From: Paenibacillus aceris
GTDB taxonomy: Bacteria; Bacillota; Bacilli; Paenibacillales; NBRC-103111
Assembly (NCBI RefSeq): GCF_017874035.1
Contig: NZ_JAGGKV010000004.1
Location: 310,001-374,000 of the forward strand
Length of the DNA: 64,000 bases
Reading direction: 5' to 3'
Below the pieces are notes generated by a model, which was not told the origin of the DNA, searched no databases, and saw nothing but the letters and a program-made list of their open reading frames with translations. Of the stretch, positions 19,901 to 27,451 are shown one piece after another. A program made the translations under genes and the position numbers. The stretch's first letter is position 1. Each line of letters opens with the position of its first letter.

Positions 19901-20103
19901 TCAATCGGCTTCGTAATTTGTTGTTCAATCTGTCCTGGCGATGCGCCGCTCCAAGAGACCGATACAGTTGCCGATGGAATTTCCAGATTCGGGTAAAGAT
20001 CCACGGGTAACAGTGGAATCGCAATCGAGCCTACGATCACGAGCGAAATCATGATCATCAAGATGGTGACAGGACGATGAACGGAGAAATTAGCTAATTT
20101 CAC
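16957..20103 (-). CDS. RND-family efflux transporter (HAE1/SwrC-like)
   Basis: Proton-driven exporter in the cytoplasmic membrane, 1048 aa, the normal RND length. It has the N-terminal helix after NFSVHRPVTILMIMISL, two large extracytoplasmic loops, and two sets of helices. The TM4 proton-relay motif reads GLGSLVDFAVVVLESI; the C-terminal half has GIVVNNAIVLIDYTNQLR. A Gly-rich stretch (RLPGLGGGGNFGGG) lies in the porter domain. It starts at a GTG sharing four bases with the adaptor stop, so the two are coupled. Gram-positive relatives such as SwrC export lipopeptides or drugs; the substrate here is not known. Confidence 0.93.
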   Translation of the reverse strand: MKLANFSVHRPVTILMIMISLVIVGSIAIPLLPVDLYPNLEIPSATVSVSWSGASPGQIEQQITKPIENAMATVTGVTSISSNSRTGSSNVTLQFNYGTNIDQATLTMRDKLDRVRRQLPTDADAPVVSRVDPNSTPIMTLALYGKTDLVTLRDIADNIVSPDVQRSDGVASVGVTGGRVRQIQILVEPSRLQQYNISFNTLVSALGNDNSSTDAGLVNKGSQLVPLHIDGEFKSTADIGKVQVQLGRGQTIALSELGTIIDTYQDVTLEARKDGEVSVSLSVLKQSDGNTVSVSSNIQKSLQDIQAKLPEGMHIAVLNDSAKFIRDSLRTVVEHTLLGGVFSVIILLFFLRSARATLIIGVVIPISIISTFSMMYFGHQTINTITLGGLALGLGSLVDFAVVVLESIFRKRHEGLSPEEAAKVGTAEVGTAVMASALAQIAVFAPTAFISGLVKQFFWPMALVVCFSHIAAWFAAVTLVPMLAAKILRRKVDEELPTGRSFNPFVWFGRGMEFITKVYGRLLRWSMLHRWVIISITVLLFAASVYSVRFVGSELTPKTDQGQVNLNINLPQGTDFAVTNQVAATLETRLKDVPEIDTVFTSVGSAGGGAFQSAATNTGSIQIRLKPLSERTKSTDQVAEQIRTLTTGFAGAQIGVSVPSGVRLPGLGGGGNFGGGDIQVNLSGPDLAVLQKLGDLVAQEITSVEGTRNVQNTLDRSIPQFNLTIDRDAAAHYGVSLRDVMTALRTAYQGSVATQFKTASSQISVLVKYPNDFTNKLENFNNVTINTASGTIVPVSLIAKVEPGTGPAQIRRQDQNRVATVQASIFGASVGEVSALVKEKIDAIQPPDGYQVTMGGQQASQNDSFKSLYLVLILSVALVYMVMASQFESLYGPFIIMFSLPPTFIGAILGLLVTHRTINMNSIIGMIMLVGIVVNNAIVLIDYTNQLRAKGMPLFDALIEAGKVRLRPILMTTATTVLAMLPLVIGFGEGAETQASMATVVAFGLTLSTLVTLVLIPVVYTLLDSWKNGITKRFKRKPAIAQEQGTTA

Positions 20104-22118
20104 TGTCCAGCCCCCGCTTTCGGAGCTGCTGCGTCAGCGCCATTGCCGCTTGGCTTTGCCCCGGCTGGGTCAGCTCCCTTACCTTGGGTGCCTTGCCCAT
20201 TTTGTCCTTGGCCGCCGTTTCTGCTTTGTCCTTGGCCACCTTGACCGCCTTGACCGCCAGTTCTACTTTGTCCCTGACTTTGCCCCTGGCCATTCTGGCC
20301 ATTCTGACCACCTTGCCCTTGGGCTCCTCCTTTGCCTTGGCCCTGGCCTTGACCGGCTTGCCCCTGGCCTTTGCCTGCTCCATTTTCTTGTCCTGGTTGA
20401 TTAATCTGAACCGGAACGTTATCAGAAAGCAGTTCTTGCCCTTTAACCACAAGCTCGTCTCCAACCTTCAGCCCGCTAGTAATTTCGAAGGATGAACTGG
20501 TCATCACACCAACTTTTACAAGCACTTTCGACGCTTTCCCGTCTTTTACTATGTATACCGCATTACCACTTGGTTGGCTGAGCACGGCATCTGCAGGTAC
20601 AACAATGGATTGTTTACCTTCACTTTTGAGTGAGGATTCCGCAAACATGCCCGGCAATACTTCATGGTTATCATCCTTAATTTTAATATCTACCAGAAAA
20701 GATTTGGAAGTAGGATCCATGGTTGGATGAATCGTATACACCGTTCCATCAAACGATTTATTCAACGTAGGAATTTTAACCGACATCGGTGAGCCGGTTT
20801 TGATTTTGCCAATGGATGCTTCGGATACGTTTACGGTTGCCAATAATGGATCTACAGTAGAAATAGACATGACGGCAGCCTGCCCCGCATTCTGTCCGAC
20901 TGGCACCAAAATTGCGCTTACGAACCCTGAAACGGGGCTCGTCAACACACCATCTTGAAGCTGTTCACTTAAAATATTCAACTTAGTTTGAGCTTGCTGA
21001 AGCTGAGCAGCACTTACCTGCAAGGAATCCGTAGATTGGGCTGATTTCAGCTGTTGCTTAGATTGCTCGAGCGCAGCCTCCGCACTATTTTTGGAAATAT
21101 CCTGAGAGGATTGTGTTTGTGCCAGCTGGGTACGGCTGAGATCAAGCTGAGCTGAAGCGGTCGCTTGCGTATTAGCAAGTGATAATAGCGCTGAATTCAA
21201 GGATTCCTGCGCAACTTGCACAGCTTGCGAGCTTTGTGCAGTCAACAACGCATTTTGCAAGCTCGTCAACGATTGCTGCGCCGACTGTGTATCTTTATAT
21301 TGAGCCTGCTGCGCTTGCTGCAAGGCAAGCTGCGTAGTTTGCAGCTTGGCGAAGGCACTGTCTACGTCTTTTCCAGACTGAAGAGCCGTATTGTAGGCAG
21401 CAACAGCTTGTTGTACGCTCAGTTGAGAAGTATCTATATTATTATTCTGTGTTGTTAATAAGCTATCTAACTGTGAATTCAGGTTCGTCTGCGCGACAGT
21501 CACTGCGGTAGCCGCATCAGCTTGTGCCTTACTGAACCCTACCTGCGCAGTAGAAACCCCTTGTTTAGCCGTTTCAATAGAGTTTTGCTGTGTCGTAATC
21601 GCATTATTTAATTGCGTTTGCGCTAGAGCTACAGCATTCTTCTGATCATTAATTGTTTTCTCATAAGCGGCTTGCTGAACGGCTAGCGTTTTCTGGGCTA
21701 AAGCCAGACTGTTCGCCTGATCATTCACCACTTTGTTGTACTGCACTTGACTTAAAGCAAAATCGCTTTTGGTCTGCTCGACGGATTGCTGAAGCGCGGT
21801 GGTATCAATGTGCGCTAAAGCCTGTCCGACTGTCACTTTATCCCCGATGTTAACATCAAGAGAAGTAATGCGGCCATTCACTTTGGAAGAAAGATTCGTA
21901 GTGAAAGCCGGCGTGATCGAGCCAGTAAATACTTGCCCGCCACCGATGTCCGACAATTTAACAACTTGTGTTTCTACTGTCATCTGACGTGTTCCCGATC
22001 GTCCGTTTGCCCCTGGTTTAGCGGTGCTTGCTGGTGCGCTGCAACCCGCTATGGTGACGGTTATCGCGGTAACGACTGCGATGATTGTGGTACTCTTGAG
22101 TGAACTGTACTTCCTCAT
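20100..22118 (-). CDS. RND adaptor lipoprotein with very long coiled coil and Gly/Gln tail
   Basis: Membrane-fusion adaptor for the RND exporter, 672 aa against about 350-450 for most relatives. Lipobox TIAGC, Cys at residue 26. The biotinyl-lipoyl half-motifs lie at about 75-110 (SLDVNIGDKVTVGQALAHID) and 385-410 (LTSPVSGFVSAILVPVGQNAG). Between them is a 270-residue Ala/Gln/Ser helical hairpin. A beta-barrel and membrane-proximal domain follow (to about 565). The last 100 residues are low-complexity Gly/Gln/Asn. The start ATG has GGAGG. It heads the operon adaptor, exporter and possibly the RCC1 gene. The long hairpin may reach through the thick wall; that is inference. Confidence 0.9.
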   Translation of the reverse strand: MRKYSSLKSTTIIAVVTAITVTIAGCSAPASTAKPGANGRSGTRQMTVETQVVKLSDIGGGQVFTGSITPAFTTNLSSKVNGRITSLDVNIGDKVTVGQALAHIDTTALQQSVEQTKSDFALSQVQYNKVVNDQANSLALAQKTLAVQQAAYEKTINDQKNAVALAQTQLNNAITTQQNSIETAKQGVSTAQVGFSKAQADAATAVTVAQTNLNSQLDSLLTTQNNNIDTSQLSVQQAVAAYNTALQSGKDVDSAFAKLQTTQLALQQAQQAQYKDTQSAQQSLTSLQNALLTAQSSQAVQVAQESLNSALLSLANTQATASAQLDLSRTQLAQTQSSQDISKNSAEAALEQSKQQLKSAQSTDSLQVSAAQLQQAQTKLNILSEQLQDGVLTSPVSGFVSAILVPVGQNAGQAAVMSISTVDPLLATVNVSEASIGKIKTGSPMSVKIPTLNKSFDGTVYTIHPTMDPTSKSFLVDIKIKDDNHEVLPGMFAESSLKSEGKQSIVVPADAVLSQPSGNAVYIVKDGKASKVLVKVGVMTSSSFEITSGLKVGDELVVKGQELLSDNVPVQINQPGQENGAGKGQGQAGQGQGQGKGGAQGQGGQNGQNGQGQSQGQSRTGGQGGQGGQGQSRNGGQGQNGQGTQGKGADPAGAKPSGNGADAAAPKAGAGQ
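20110..20400 (-). repeat. Low-complexity Gly/Gln/Asn-coding tract
   Basis: The 3' end of the adaptor gene is built from irregular repeats of GGCCAAGGNCAAG-like units coding GQGQ, GQGG and NGQ. It looks prone to slippage. The reading frame is intact. Confidence 0.75.
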
Positions 22119-22265
22119 GGGATGGAAACCTCCGTCTGCTTCAATTCATTTGGGCAAATACTCTCTCTCACCATATTTGACATTGATGATAGAAGTGTGA
22201 TCTAAATGTGAAAAATATGTGAAAACCAGGAAGATCACGTAATCTTCCTAGGATAATAGGCCTGA
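22119..22265 (-). promoter_or_regulatory. Promoter region of the RND operon with 11-bp TTCACA repeats
   Basis: On the minus strand TTCACA, TTCACA and ATCACA occur at exactly 11-bp steps (plus coordinates 22218-22223, 22207-22212 and 22196-22201), just upstream of a -10-like TATCAT at 22186-22191. This spacing matches tandem boxes bound by OmpR/PhoP-type response regulators (PhoP box TTHAYA, 11-bp period). The boxes overlap the -35 position, as expected for an activator. No such regulator gene lies in the window. Confidence 0.5.
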
Positions 22266-22301
22266 AGAAAAACAAAAAACCATCCAATTTATGGATGGTT
22301 T
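22266..22301 (-). terminator. Minus-strand terminator
   Basis: AAACCATCCA and TGGATGGTTT pair (minus strand) around a 5-nt loop and run into TTTTTTGTTTTT. It lies just before the RND promoter and ends whatever is transcribed from 22302-22640. Confidence 0.85.
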
Positions 22302-22640
22302 GTCGAAAGATCTTTGTGCGGCAGGGTTTTATTCACGAGACGGCCTTTTCGGACGTCTCATAGCAATTCCTGGCCATCTCGGCTAACGAGAGGGCCTTTT
22401 TCGTCTTCTCGCGCGGCGCATTTCACTGCGCTCCCCCCGCCTAAACCGTCAGTCCACCCTGACGGTTCTTTTCCACGTATACCCCCTCTTCCTGCATAGG
22501 GTTGGATGAATAGCCAAGTAAAGTGTGCTTAAGCTTACTTAATCGAACTACCTCAAAGGGTCCCTAAACGCAGATCCGAGTGATAAGCGCAGCGGAATTG
22601 AAGAGGGAATTCCTTTTGCGCATCATACATCTTCTCCTTA
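22302..22640 (-). other. Multi-hairpin element with a chain of SD-preceded micro-ORFs
   Basis: No ordinary gene. On the minus strand, tiny ORFs follow one another: 22564-22626 (20 aa, AAGGAG seven bases upstream), 22441-22476 (11 aa, GTG after GAGGGGG), 22358-22426 (22 aa, GTG after GGGGGGAG) and 22329-22361 (10 aa, ATG overlapping the previous stop as ATGA). Three hairpins stack in the same DNA: AACCGTCAG/CTGACGGTT (22444-22467), GGCCATCTCG/CGAGAGGGCC (22372-22396) and GAGACG/CGTCTC (22337-22359). The first two have U-tracts on the plus strand. One minus frame reads long stretches of plausible protein broken by stops. It could be a conserved RNA, a repeat element or a decayed gene. I cannot decide which. 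Confidence 0.45.
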
Positions 22641-22768
22641 AGCTTATTGTAGATTAAGCATATTACAACCGCGCTCGAATGCGAGAGTGGTAATTCAACT
22701 ATGTCCGTATGACAAATCAACTGTATTCAGCGTCTGCTGCGGAGCTGGAAGGACACTTGACTAACGCA

Positions 22769-22799
22769 AACAAGCCCACAACATCGTTGTGGGCTTGTT
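22769..22799 (-). terminator. Terminator of the alpha-mannosidase gene
   Basis: A perfect 14-bp inverted repeat, AACAAGCCCACAAC and its complement, around ATC. It lies 12 bp past the stop codon. The trailing U-tract is short. Confidence 0.7.
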
Positions 22800-22810
22800 C
22801 ACATTTCCTC

Positions 22811-25800
22811 TTATTTAAAATGGACGATAAATGTCTTGATTTCATAAGGCTTCATCTGAACGGCTATCAAAGAGCCGTACTGCTTGTCTCCTTGAGGACG
22901 TTCCAGAAGATCGCATTCCTGCCAAGCTTTGATGGACGCATCGCTCAAAATTTCCACTTGTCCGTTGATGCTTGCGAACTCGTGTATGCGTAAAATGACC
23001 GCATCTTGATCCTCGGCTTTTTTAACCGCATCCATCATGACATGATCACGGGAAAGACGGAACAAGCTGAATGAGCTCTGAGCAGGCTTTCCATACGCGT
23101 GCGTAAGCGGATTGTTAAGCAACCATGCGGATTGCACCGTTTTCCCATCGTACCAATCGCCGGCATGCGGAAACAGCGAATACGTAAATGTATGTTCCCC
23201 TATATCAGCCGTAGGGTCAGGAACCATAGCTGACTTAATCAGCGTAAGTCTCATCACATTGTCTTTGATGTCATAACCGTATTTGCAATCATTTAAGAGG
23301 CTGACACCGTATCCACGTTCAGACAAATCAGCCCATTGATGGCCGACCGTTTCAAACCGCGCATAATCCCAACTCGTATTCCAATGCGTAGGTCGCTTTA
23401 CATTGCCGAATTGGATATCATACGTCGCCTCCGTCGCGCGAATTTGCACGGGAAATGCAACCTTCAACAGTTTTCGCGGTTCGTTCCAATTGACACGGGT
23501 CCGGAAATCTATTCTACGGCTATGCGCATAGACAATCATATCCTGCATAATGGTAGAATCCTTATATGACCATTCGAAACGGACGATCGCCGCCAAAACA
23601 CCCATATCCGTCACTTCGATCCGGGTCAAACCGTCTACTTCCTGCTTTTTCTCCGTATAAAAAATGTCAATGTCCCACGCCTCATGCCGGCCTTTCGGCT
23701 TATCTTCGAACACGTCAAACCGGTTGCCTTTTTGACCTTCAGCGAGTATTTCCCGGTTCTCAATGCGATCATAGAGCCGTTCAATCTGACCAATGGCATT
23801 CCATTCGATTTCATAAAAAGGCGATATTAAACCATGATCCAGCTTAAGGAATGTATGTTCCTCCAGCATCTGCACTGGGGTATCCACGCATTCCACGGGG
23901 TGGATTACGGCGTAACCCATCGAAGGAATTCGTTCAACCTTAACCCACCGTTTTCCATCTACAACTTGAGTCTCTAGCGGACGATTTAAAGCATCCAACC
24001 ACACTTCTTTCACTTTCATTCCTGTTTCTTGGGGCAAGCATACAATATCCGTCTGTTCCCACGGAGAGCTGTTGAACACAAGCACTTCACGCTCATGTCC
24101 TTCCCCAGCCAATAACGATGCGGATTGATTCCATGCTTTTTCACCAATTGCAAGCGCTTCGGCGTATTCAGCCCTGCTATCCTCATAGACCTCTCGAATC
24201 GAGGAACCAGGGATAATATCATGGAATTGGTTTCGCAAAATGATTTTCCAGCCTTCATGCAGAGGAAGCGTACTCTCCCCATTCACGGCGTCGCCGCTAA
24301 CACGCAAAATACCGCTCATCACCTGTAACCATTCCGTTTCCCGATACAACAACTCCAACTTACGGTTCATAAGCTTGTTGTGAGCTTGGCTAGTATAGGT
24401 GCCACGGTGTAATTCCAGGTACAACTCGCCGTCCCATGTGTGCACGTAGGAATTTGAGCTGCTAACCCGCTGCTGCAATTGTTCAAAATAGTCGTCTGCA
24501 CGCCCAGTCTTCACGGCAGGAATACCAGGTATTGTATCCAACCTGCGCCTCATCTCAAGCATTTCGCGATTGACGCCGCCTCCGCCGTCACCGAACCCAT
24601 AAGCAAGCAGTAAAGAAGAATTTAGAGCCTTATCGCGATAAGCGTCCCAAATCCCCTGCACCGATGATGGCGTAACTTGCCCGTTATACGTATAGTAGAA
24701 GGCTCCTTCGCTTGAACCGGGATCCGGTGTCGTTATGAAATGCGTCAATATTTCCGTTCCATCGATCCCCCGCCACTTAAATGTATCATGAGGCATCCGG
24801 TTATATTGGTTCCAGCTGATTTTTGTCGTCATAAATGACTCAATGCCTGATTTGCGCAATATTTGCGGCAGCGCCCAGCTGTAGCCGAACACGTCCGGCA
24901 ACCACAAATACTTGCATTCAACACCGAATTCATCACGGAAAAATCGGGTTCCATACAATAGCTGCCTGACAAGCGATTCCCCGGAAGCTAGATTGCAGTC
25001 AGCCTCCAGCCACATTGCCCCTCCGGCTTCCCATCTTCCTTCATGGACACGCTCTTTGATTCGCTCGTAAATTTGCGGATAATCTGACTTGATGTACTCA
25101 TAGAGTTGTGGCTGCGTTTGTAGAAAGATGTACTCCGGATACTGCTCCATCAAGCGCAGTACGGTGGAAAATGATCTGGCAGCCTTTTCCCGAGTATGCT
25201 TCAACTGCCACAGCCAAGCGACGTCTATATGTGTGTGCCCGATACATTGAACCACTACCGAGTGCAGCTTTGGCACCGCAGACAATGCTTTTTGAAGCTG
25301 TTCCTGAGCTCTGGCAACTGAGCTGTAAAAGTCATCGCTCCCTGGCCTTGACCAATCGAGTAATAGAAATGCCTGATCCAGGATAGTCAGCAGTTCATGC
25401 CGTTCTGGACGGTTTTCATCCAAAATGCGAACCGTTTCCAGTAAAGCTTTGGCCGTATAGTACAAATCGTCGCATGCTTCATCCAGCCAGCACACGGAGG
25501 CCGATTCCAGCCGGCTTTCCATTTCACGGTAGTTTTGGTAACCGCCTAACCCAGACCACAATCGGAAACGAAGCTGCAGCTTCGAACCAATCAACGCTTC
25601 GGGCAAAAATACTTCCTCATGATTCGAGTCCACGCCCTGATACGGCTCACCGTTCAAAAACAGAAGCGATTCGAAACCGCTGTTCGTTCCTCCCCCCGTT
25701 TGTCCAAGACTGAAACGGCCGAGCACCTTTCTTCCTTTCCACTCGGCGGGAATATACAAATCGGCTGCCAGCCAATAGTAAACATCGCGGCCCTTCCAAC

Positions 25801-25969
25801 GGTCTCCTATTCGAATGGTGCTCCACTCGCCATCTTCTGACGGATACGCTCCAATGATTCCTTCGGCATCCTGCTTAATTCGAAAAGTATCTATAACCAT
25901 TTCATTCCGATAGCGAAACGGTTCCAGCTCATGAATGCGCGCATGCAATTTCTCCACTGTCCAAAACAT
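22811..25969 (-). CDS. Alpha-mannosidase, GH38
   Basis: Retaining alpha-mannosidase of 1052 aa, cytoplasmic (no signal peptide). The catalytic domain starts near residue 240 with the metal-binding GHTHIDVAWLWQLKHTREK. The nucleophile Asp lies in LWLPDVFGYSWALPQ. The second metal-site region is NQFHDIIPGSSIREVYEDS. Middle and C-terminal beta-sandwich domains follow, as in bacterial GH38 enzymes of about 1000 aa. The start ATG has AAAGGAG upstream. It stands alone between two terminators, with a palindromic operator in its promoter. It would remove alpha-mannose from imported oligosaccharides. Confidence 0.95.
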   Translation of the reverse strand: MFWTVEKLHARIHELEPFRYRNEMVIDTFRIKQDAEGIIGAYPSEDGEWSTIRIGDRWKGRDVYYWLAADLYIPAEWKGRKVLGRFSLGQTGGGTNSGFESLLFLNGEPYQGVDSNHEEVFLPEALIGSKLQLRFRLWSGLGGYQNYREMESRLESASVCWLDEACDDLYYTAKALLETVRILDENRPERHELLTILDQAFLLLDWSRPGSDDFYSSVARAQEQLQKALSAVPKLHSVVVQCIGHTHIDVAWLWQLKHTREKAARSFSTVLRLMEQYPEYIFLQTQPQLYEYIKSDYPQIYERIKERVHEGRWEAGGAMWLEADCNLASGESLVRQLLYGTRFFRDEFGVECKYLWLPDVFGYSWALPQILRKSGIESFMTTKISWNQYNRMPHDTFKWRGIDGTEILTHFITTPDPGSSEGAFYYTYNGQVTPSSVQGIWDAYRDKALNSSLLLAYGFGDGGGGVNREMLEMRRRLDTIPGIPAVKTGRADDYFEQLQQRVSSSNSYVHTWDGELYLELHRGTYTSQAHNKLMNRKLELLYRETEWLQVMSGILRVSGDAVNGESTLPLHEGWKIILRNQFHDIIPGSSIREVYEDSRAEYAEALAIGEKAWNQSASLLAGEGHEREVLVFNSSPWEQTDIVCLPQETGMKVKEVWLDALNRPLETQVVDGKRWVKVERIPSMGYAVIHPVECVDTPVQMLEEHTFLKLDHGLISPFYEIEWNAIGQIERLYDRIENREILAEGQKGNRFDVFEDKPKGRHEAWDIDIFYTEKKQEVDGLTRIEVTDMGVLAAIVRFEWSYKDSTIMQDMIVYAHSRRIDFRTRVNWNEPRKLLKVAFPVQIRATEATYDIQFGNVKRPTHWNTSWDYARFETVGHQWADLSERGYGVSLLNDCKYGYDIKDNVMRLTLIKSAMVPDPTADIGEHTFTYSLFPHAGDWYDGKTVQSAWLLNNPLTHAYGKPAQSSFSLFRLSRDHVMMDAVKKAEDQDAVILRIHEFASINGQVEILSDASIKAWQECDLLERPQGDKQYGSLIAVQMKPYEIKTFIVHFK

Positions 25970-25997
25970 CCAAACACTCCTTTCAATCCTTTGACCC

Positions 25998-26037
25998 TAT
26001 CACCATTTTAATGGATAAAAGCTTTTATATGTGATAG
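25998..26037 (-). promoter_or_regulatory. Nested palindromes upstream of the alpha-mannosidase
   Basis: A perfect 14-bp palindrome ATAAAAGCTTTTAT (26015-26028) and CCATTTTAATGG lie inside an outer CTATCAC/GTGATAG pair. They sit 29-68 bp before the start codon, a likely operator overlapping the promoter. The regulator is unknown. Confidence 0.45.
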
Positions 26038-26075
26038 TTAATCTGATGATAGATAGGGGGTAAATTCATTTTTAT

Positions 26076-26123
26076 TGAAAAAGCCATCCCTATGGTCAAC
26101 GACTTTTGACCGTGGGATAGCTT
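26076..26123 (-). terminator. Terminator of the dicarboxylate operon
   Basis: On the minus strand AAGCTATCCC..GGTCAA pairs with TTGACC..GGGATGGCTT and is followed by TTTTTC. It lies just past the symporter stop. Confidence 0.88.
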
Positions 26124-26137
26124 GAGTAATCCTGTTA

Positions 26138-27427
26138 TTATGCTGGTTTTCCCGGTAGCTCCAAGGCATCAACGGCCATTTCAGGGGATTCTTGGTGAGC
26201 GGCATCCGGATTAAATTGATTTTCACTCTTGGCGATAACAATCGTCGCCACACTGTTACCGATAATGTTCGTAATCGCCCTAGCTTCCGACATGAAACGA
26301 TCCACCCCGAGAAGAAGCGCCATGCCTTCCACCGGAATAACGTTATTCGGTATGGCAGCCAGCGTTGCGGCCAAAGTAACGAAGCCCGAACCCGTAATTC
26401 CTGCTGCACCTTTAGAAGTAAGCATCAATACGCCGAGGAGTGTCAGGATCTGTATCCAATCCAGGTGAACGCCATAAGCTTGAGCAATGAATAAGGCAGC
26501 CATTGATAAGTAAATGGAAGTCCCATCGAGATTGAAGGAGTAACCGGTAGGTACGACGAGCCCAACAACCGGCTTGGATGCACCGAACCGCTCCAGCTTC
26601 TCCATGACCCTTGGCAGAGCACTTTCAGACGAAGAGGTTCCTAATACAAGCAGCAATTCTTCTTTAATAAAGGCTAGCAGCTTCAGTAGGCTGAACCCAT
26701 ACATTTTACAAATGGCACCTAGCACAACAAAGATAAATAGAGCCATGGTCACATAGACGGATCCCATCATTTTGCCCAGTGAGAACAAGGAATGTACGCC
26801 GAACTTGCCGATCGTGTACGACATTGCACCGAATGCCGCAATCGGAGAAAACTTCATAATAATCGCAACGAGACGGAAGAAGATTTCATTCATTTTTTCG
26901 AAAAAGTTCAAAATAGGCTTCGACTTATCGCCAAGACCGGCCATCGCCAGACCAAACAGCACGGAGAAAAATAGAACCGGCAGCATTTCGCCTTTCGAGA
27001 AAGCGGCCATCACGTTATCAGGAACAACGCCTAATACAAATTCCAGAAAGCCGTGACTGGTACTTGCAGCCTCCTTGGTATATTTGGCAACGTCTTCTAC
27101 CTTAACGCCACTAGTGCTCATACCTGTACCCGGATGAAAAATATACATGACCGCAATGCCAATCGCCATCGCAAAAGTTGTAACAATTTCAAAATAGAGC
27201 AGCGCCTTACCGCCAATACGGCCGATTTTCTTCATGTCCCCCATGCCGGCAAAACCAATCACGATAGTGAAAAACACGATCGGGGCAATCACCATTTTGA
27301 TCATTTTGACAAAAACGTCTGAGAGCATTTTCATATTCCCTGCTTGCCCAGGAAAGAATTGCCCAACAAGAATGCCAAGCACAATCGCGATCAGTACTTG
27401 CAAGGTCAAGTTTTTTCTAAGTTTCAT
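26138..27427 (-). CDS. dctA: C4-dicarboxylate:cation symporter (DctA/DctP family)
   Basis: Secondary uptake system for succinate, fumarate and malate in the cytoplasmic membrane, 429 aa. It is a DAACS (SDF) family protein: N-terminal helix LTLQVLIAIVLGILVGQFFP, the Ser-rich hairpin TSSSESALPRVMEKL, and the transport-core motif SFNLDGTSIYLSMAALFIAQA. The start ATG has GAGGAGG upstream. It follows the malic enzyme gene by 24 bp and ends at a strong terminator. In Bacillus subtilis the equivalent gene (dctP) is controlled by DctS-DctR, whose homologues lie just upstream here. Confidence 0.92.
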   Translation of the reverse strand: MKLRKNLTLQVLIAIVLGILVGQFFPGQAGNMKMLSDVFVKMIKMVIAPIVFFTIVIGFAGMGDMKKIGRIGGKALLYFEIVTTFAMAIGIAVMYIFHPGTGMSTSGVKVEDVAKYTKEAASTSHGFLEFVLGVVPDNVMAAFSKGEMLPVLFFSVLFGLAMAGLGDKSKPILNFFEKMNEIFFRLVAIIMKFSPIAAFGAMSYTIGKFGVHSLFSLGKMMGSVYVTMALFIFVVLGAICKMYGFSLLKLLAFIKEELLLVLGTSSSESALPRVMEKLERFGASKPVVGLVVPTGYSFNLDGTSIYLSMAALFIAQAYGVHLDWIQILTLLGVLMLTSKGAAGITGSGFVTLAATLAAIPNNVIPVEGMALLLGVDRFMSEARAITNIIGNSVATIVIAKSENQFNPDAAHQESPEMAVDALELPGKPA

Positions 27428-27451
27428 ACCATTCGAAACCTCCTCGGTTGT

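Noticed and set aside
20090..20464. Lys/Ala-rich minus-strand ORF over the adaptor 3' end
   Set aside because: It is an alternate frame of the low-complexity Gly/Gln tract, with no SD.
22441..22480. T-box-like AGGGTGG in the hairpin element
   Set aside because: The rest of the T-box sequence (NACCGCG) and a specifier loop are missing, and no amino-acid gene follows.
22314..22499. Plus-strand 61-codon ORF over the hairpin element
   Set aside because: No SD, proline/serine-rich composition typical of an antisense shadow, and it is explained by the stems on that strand.
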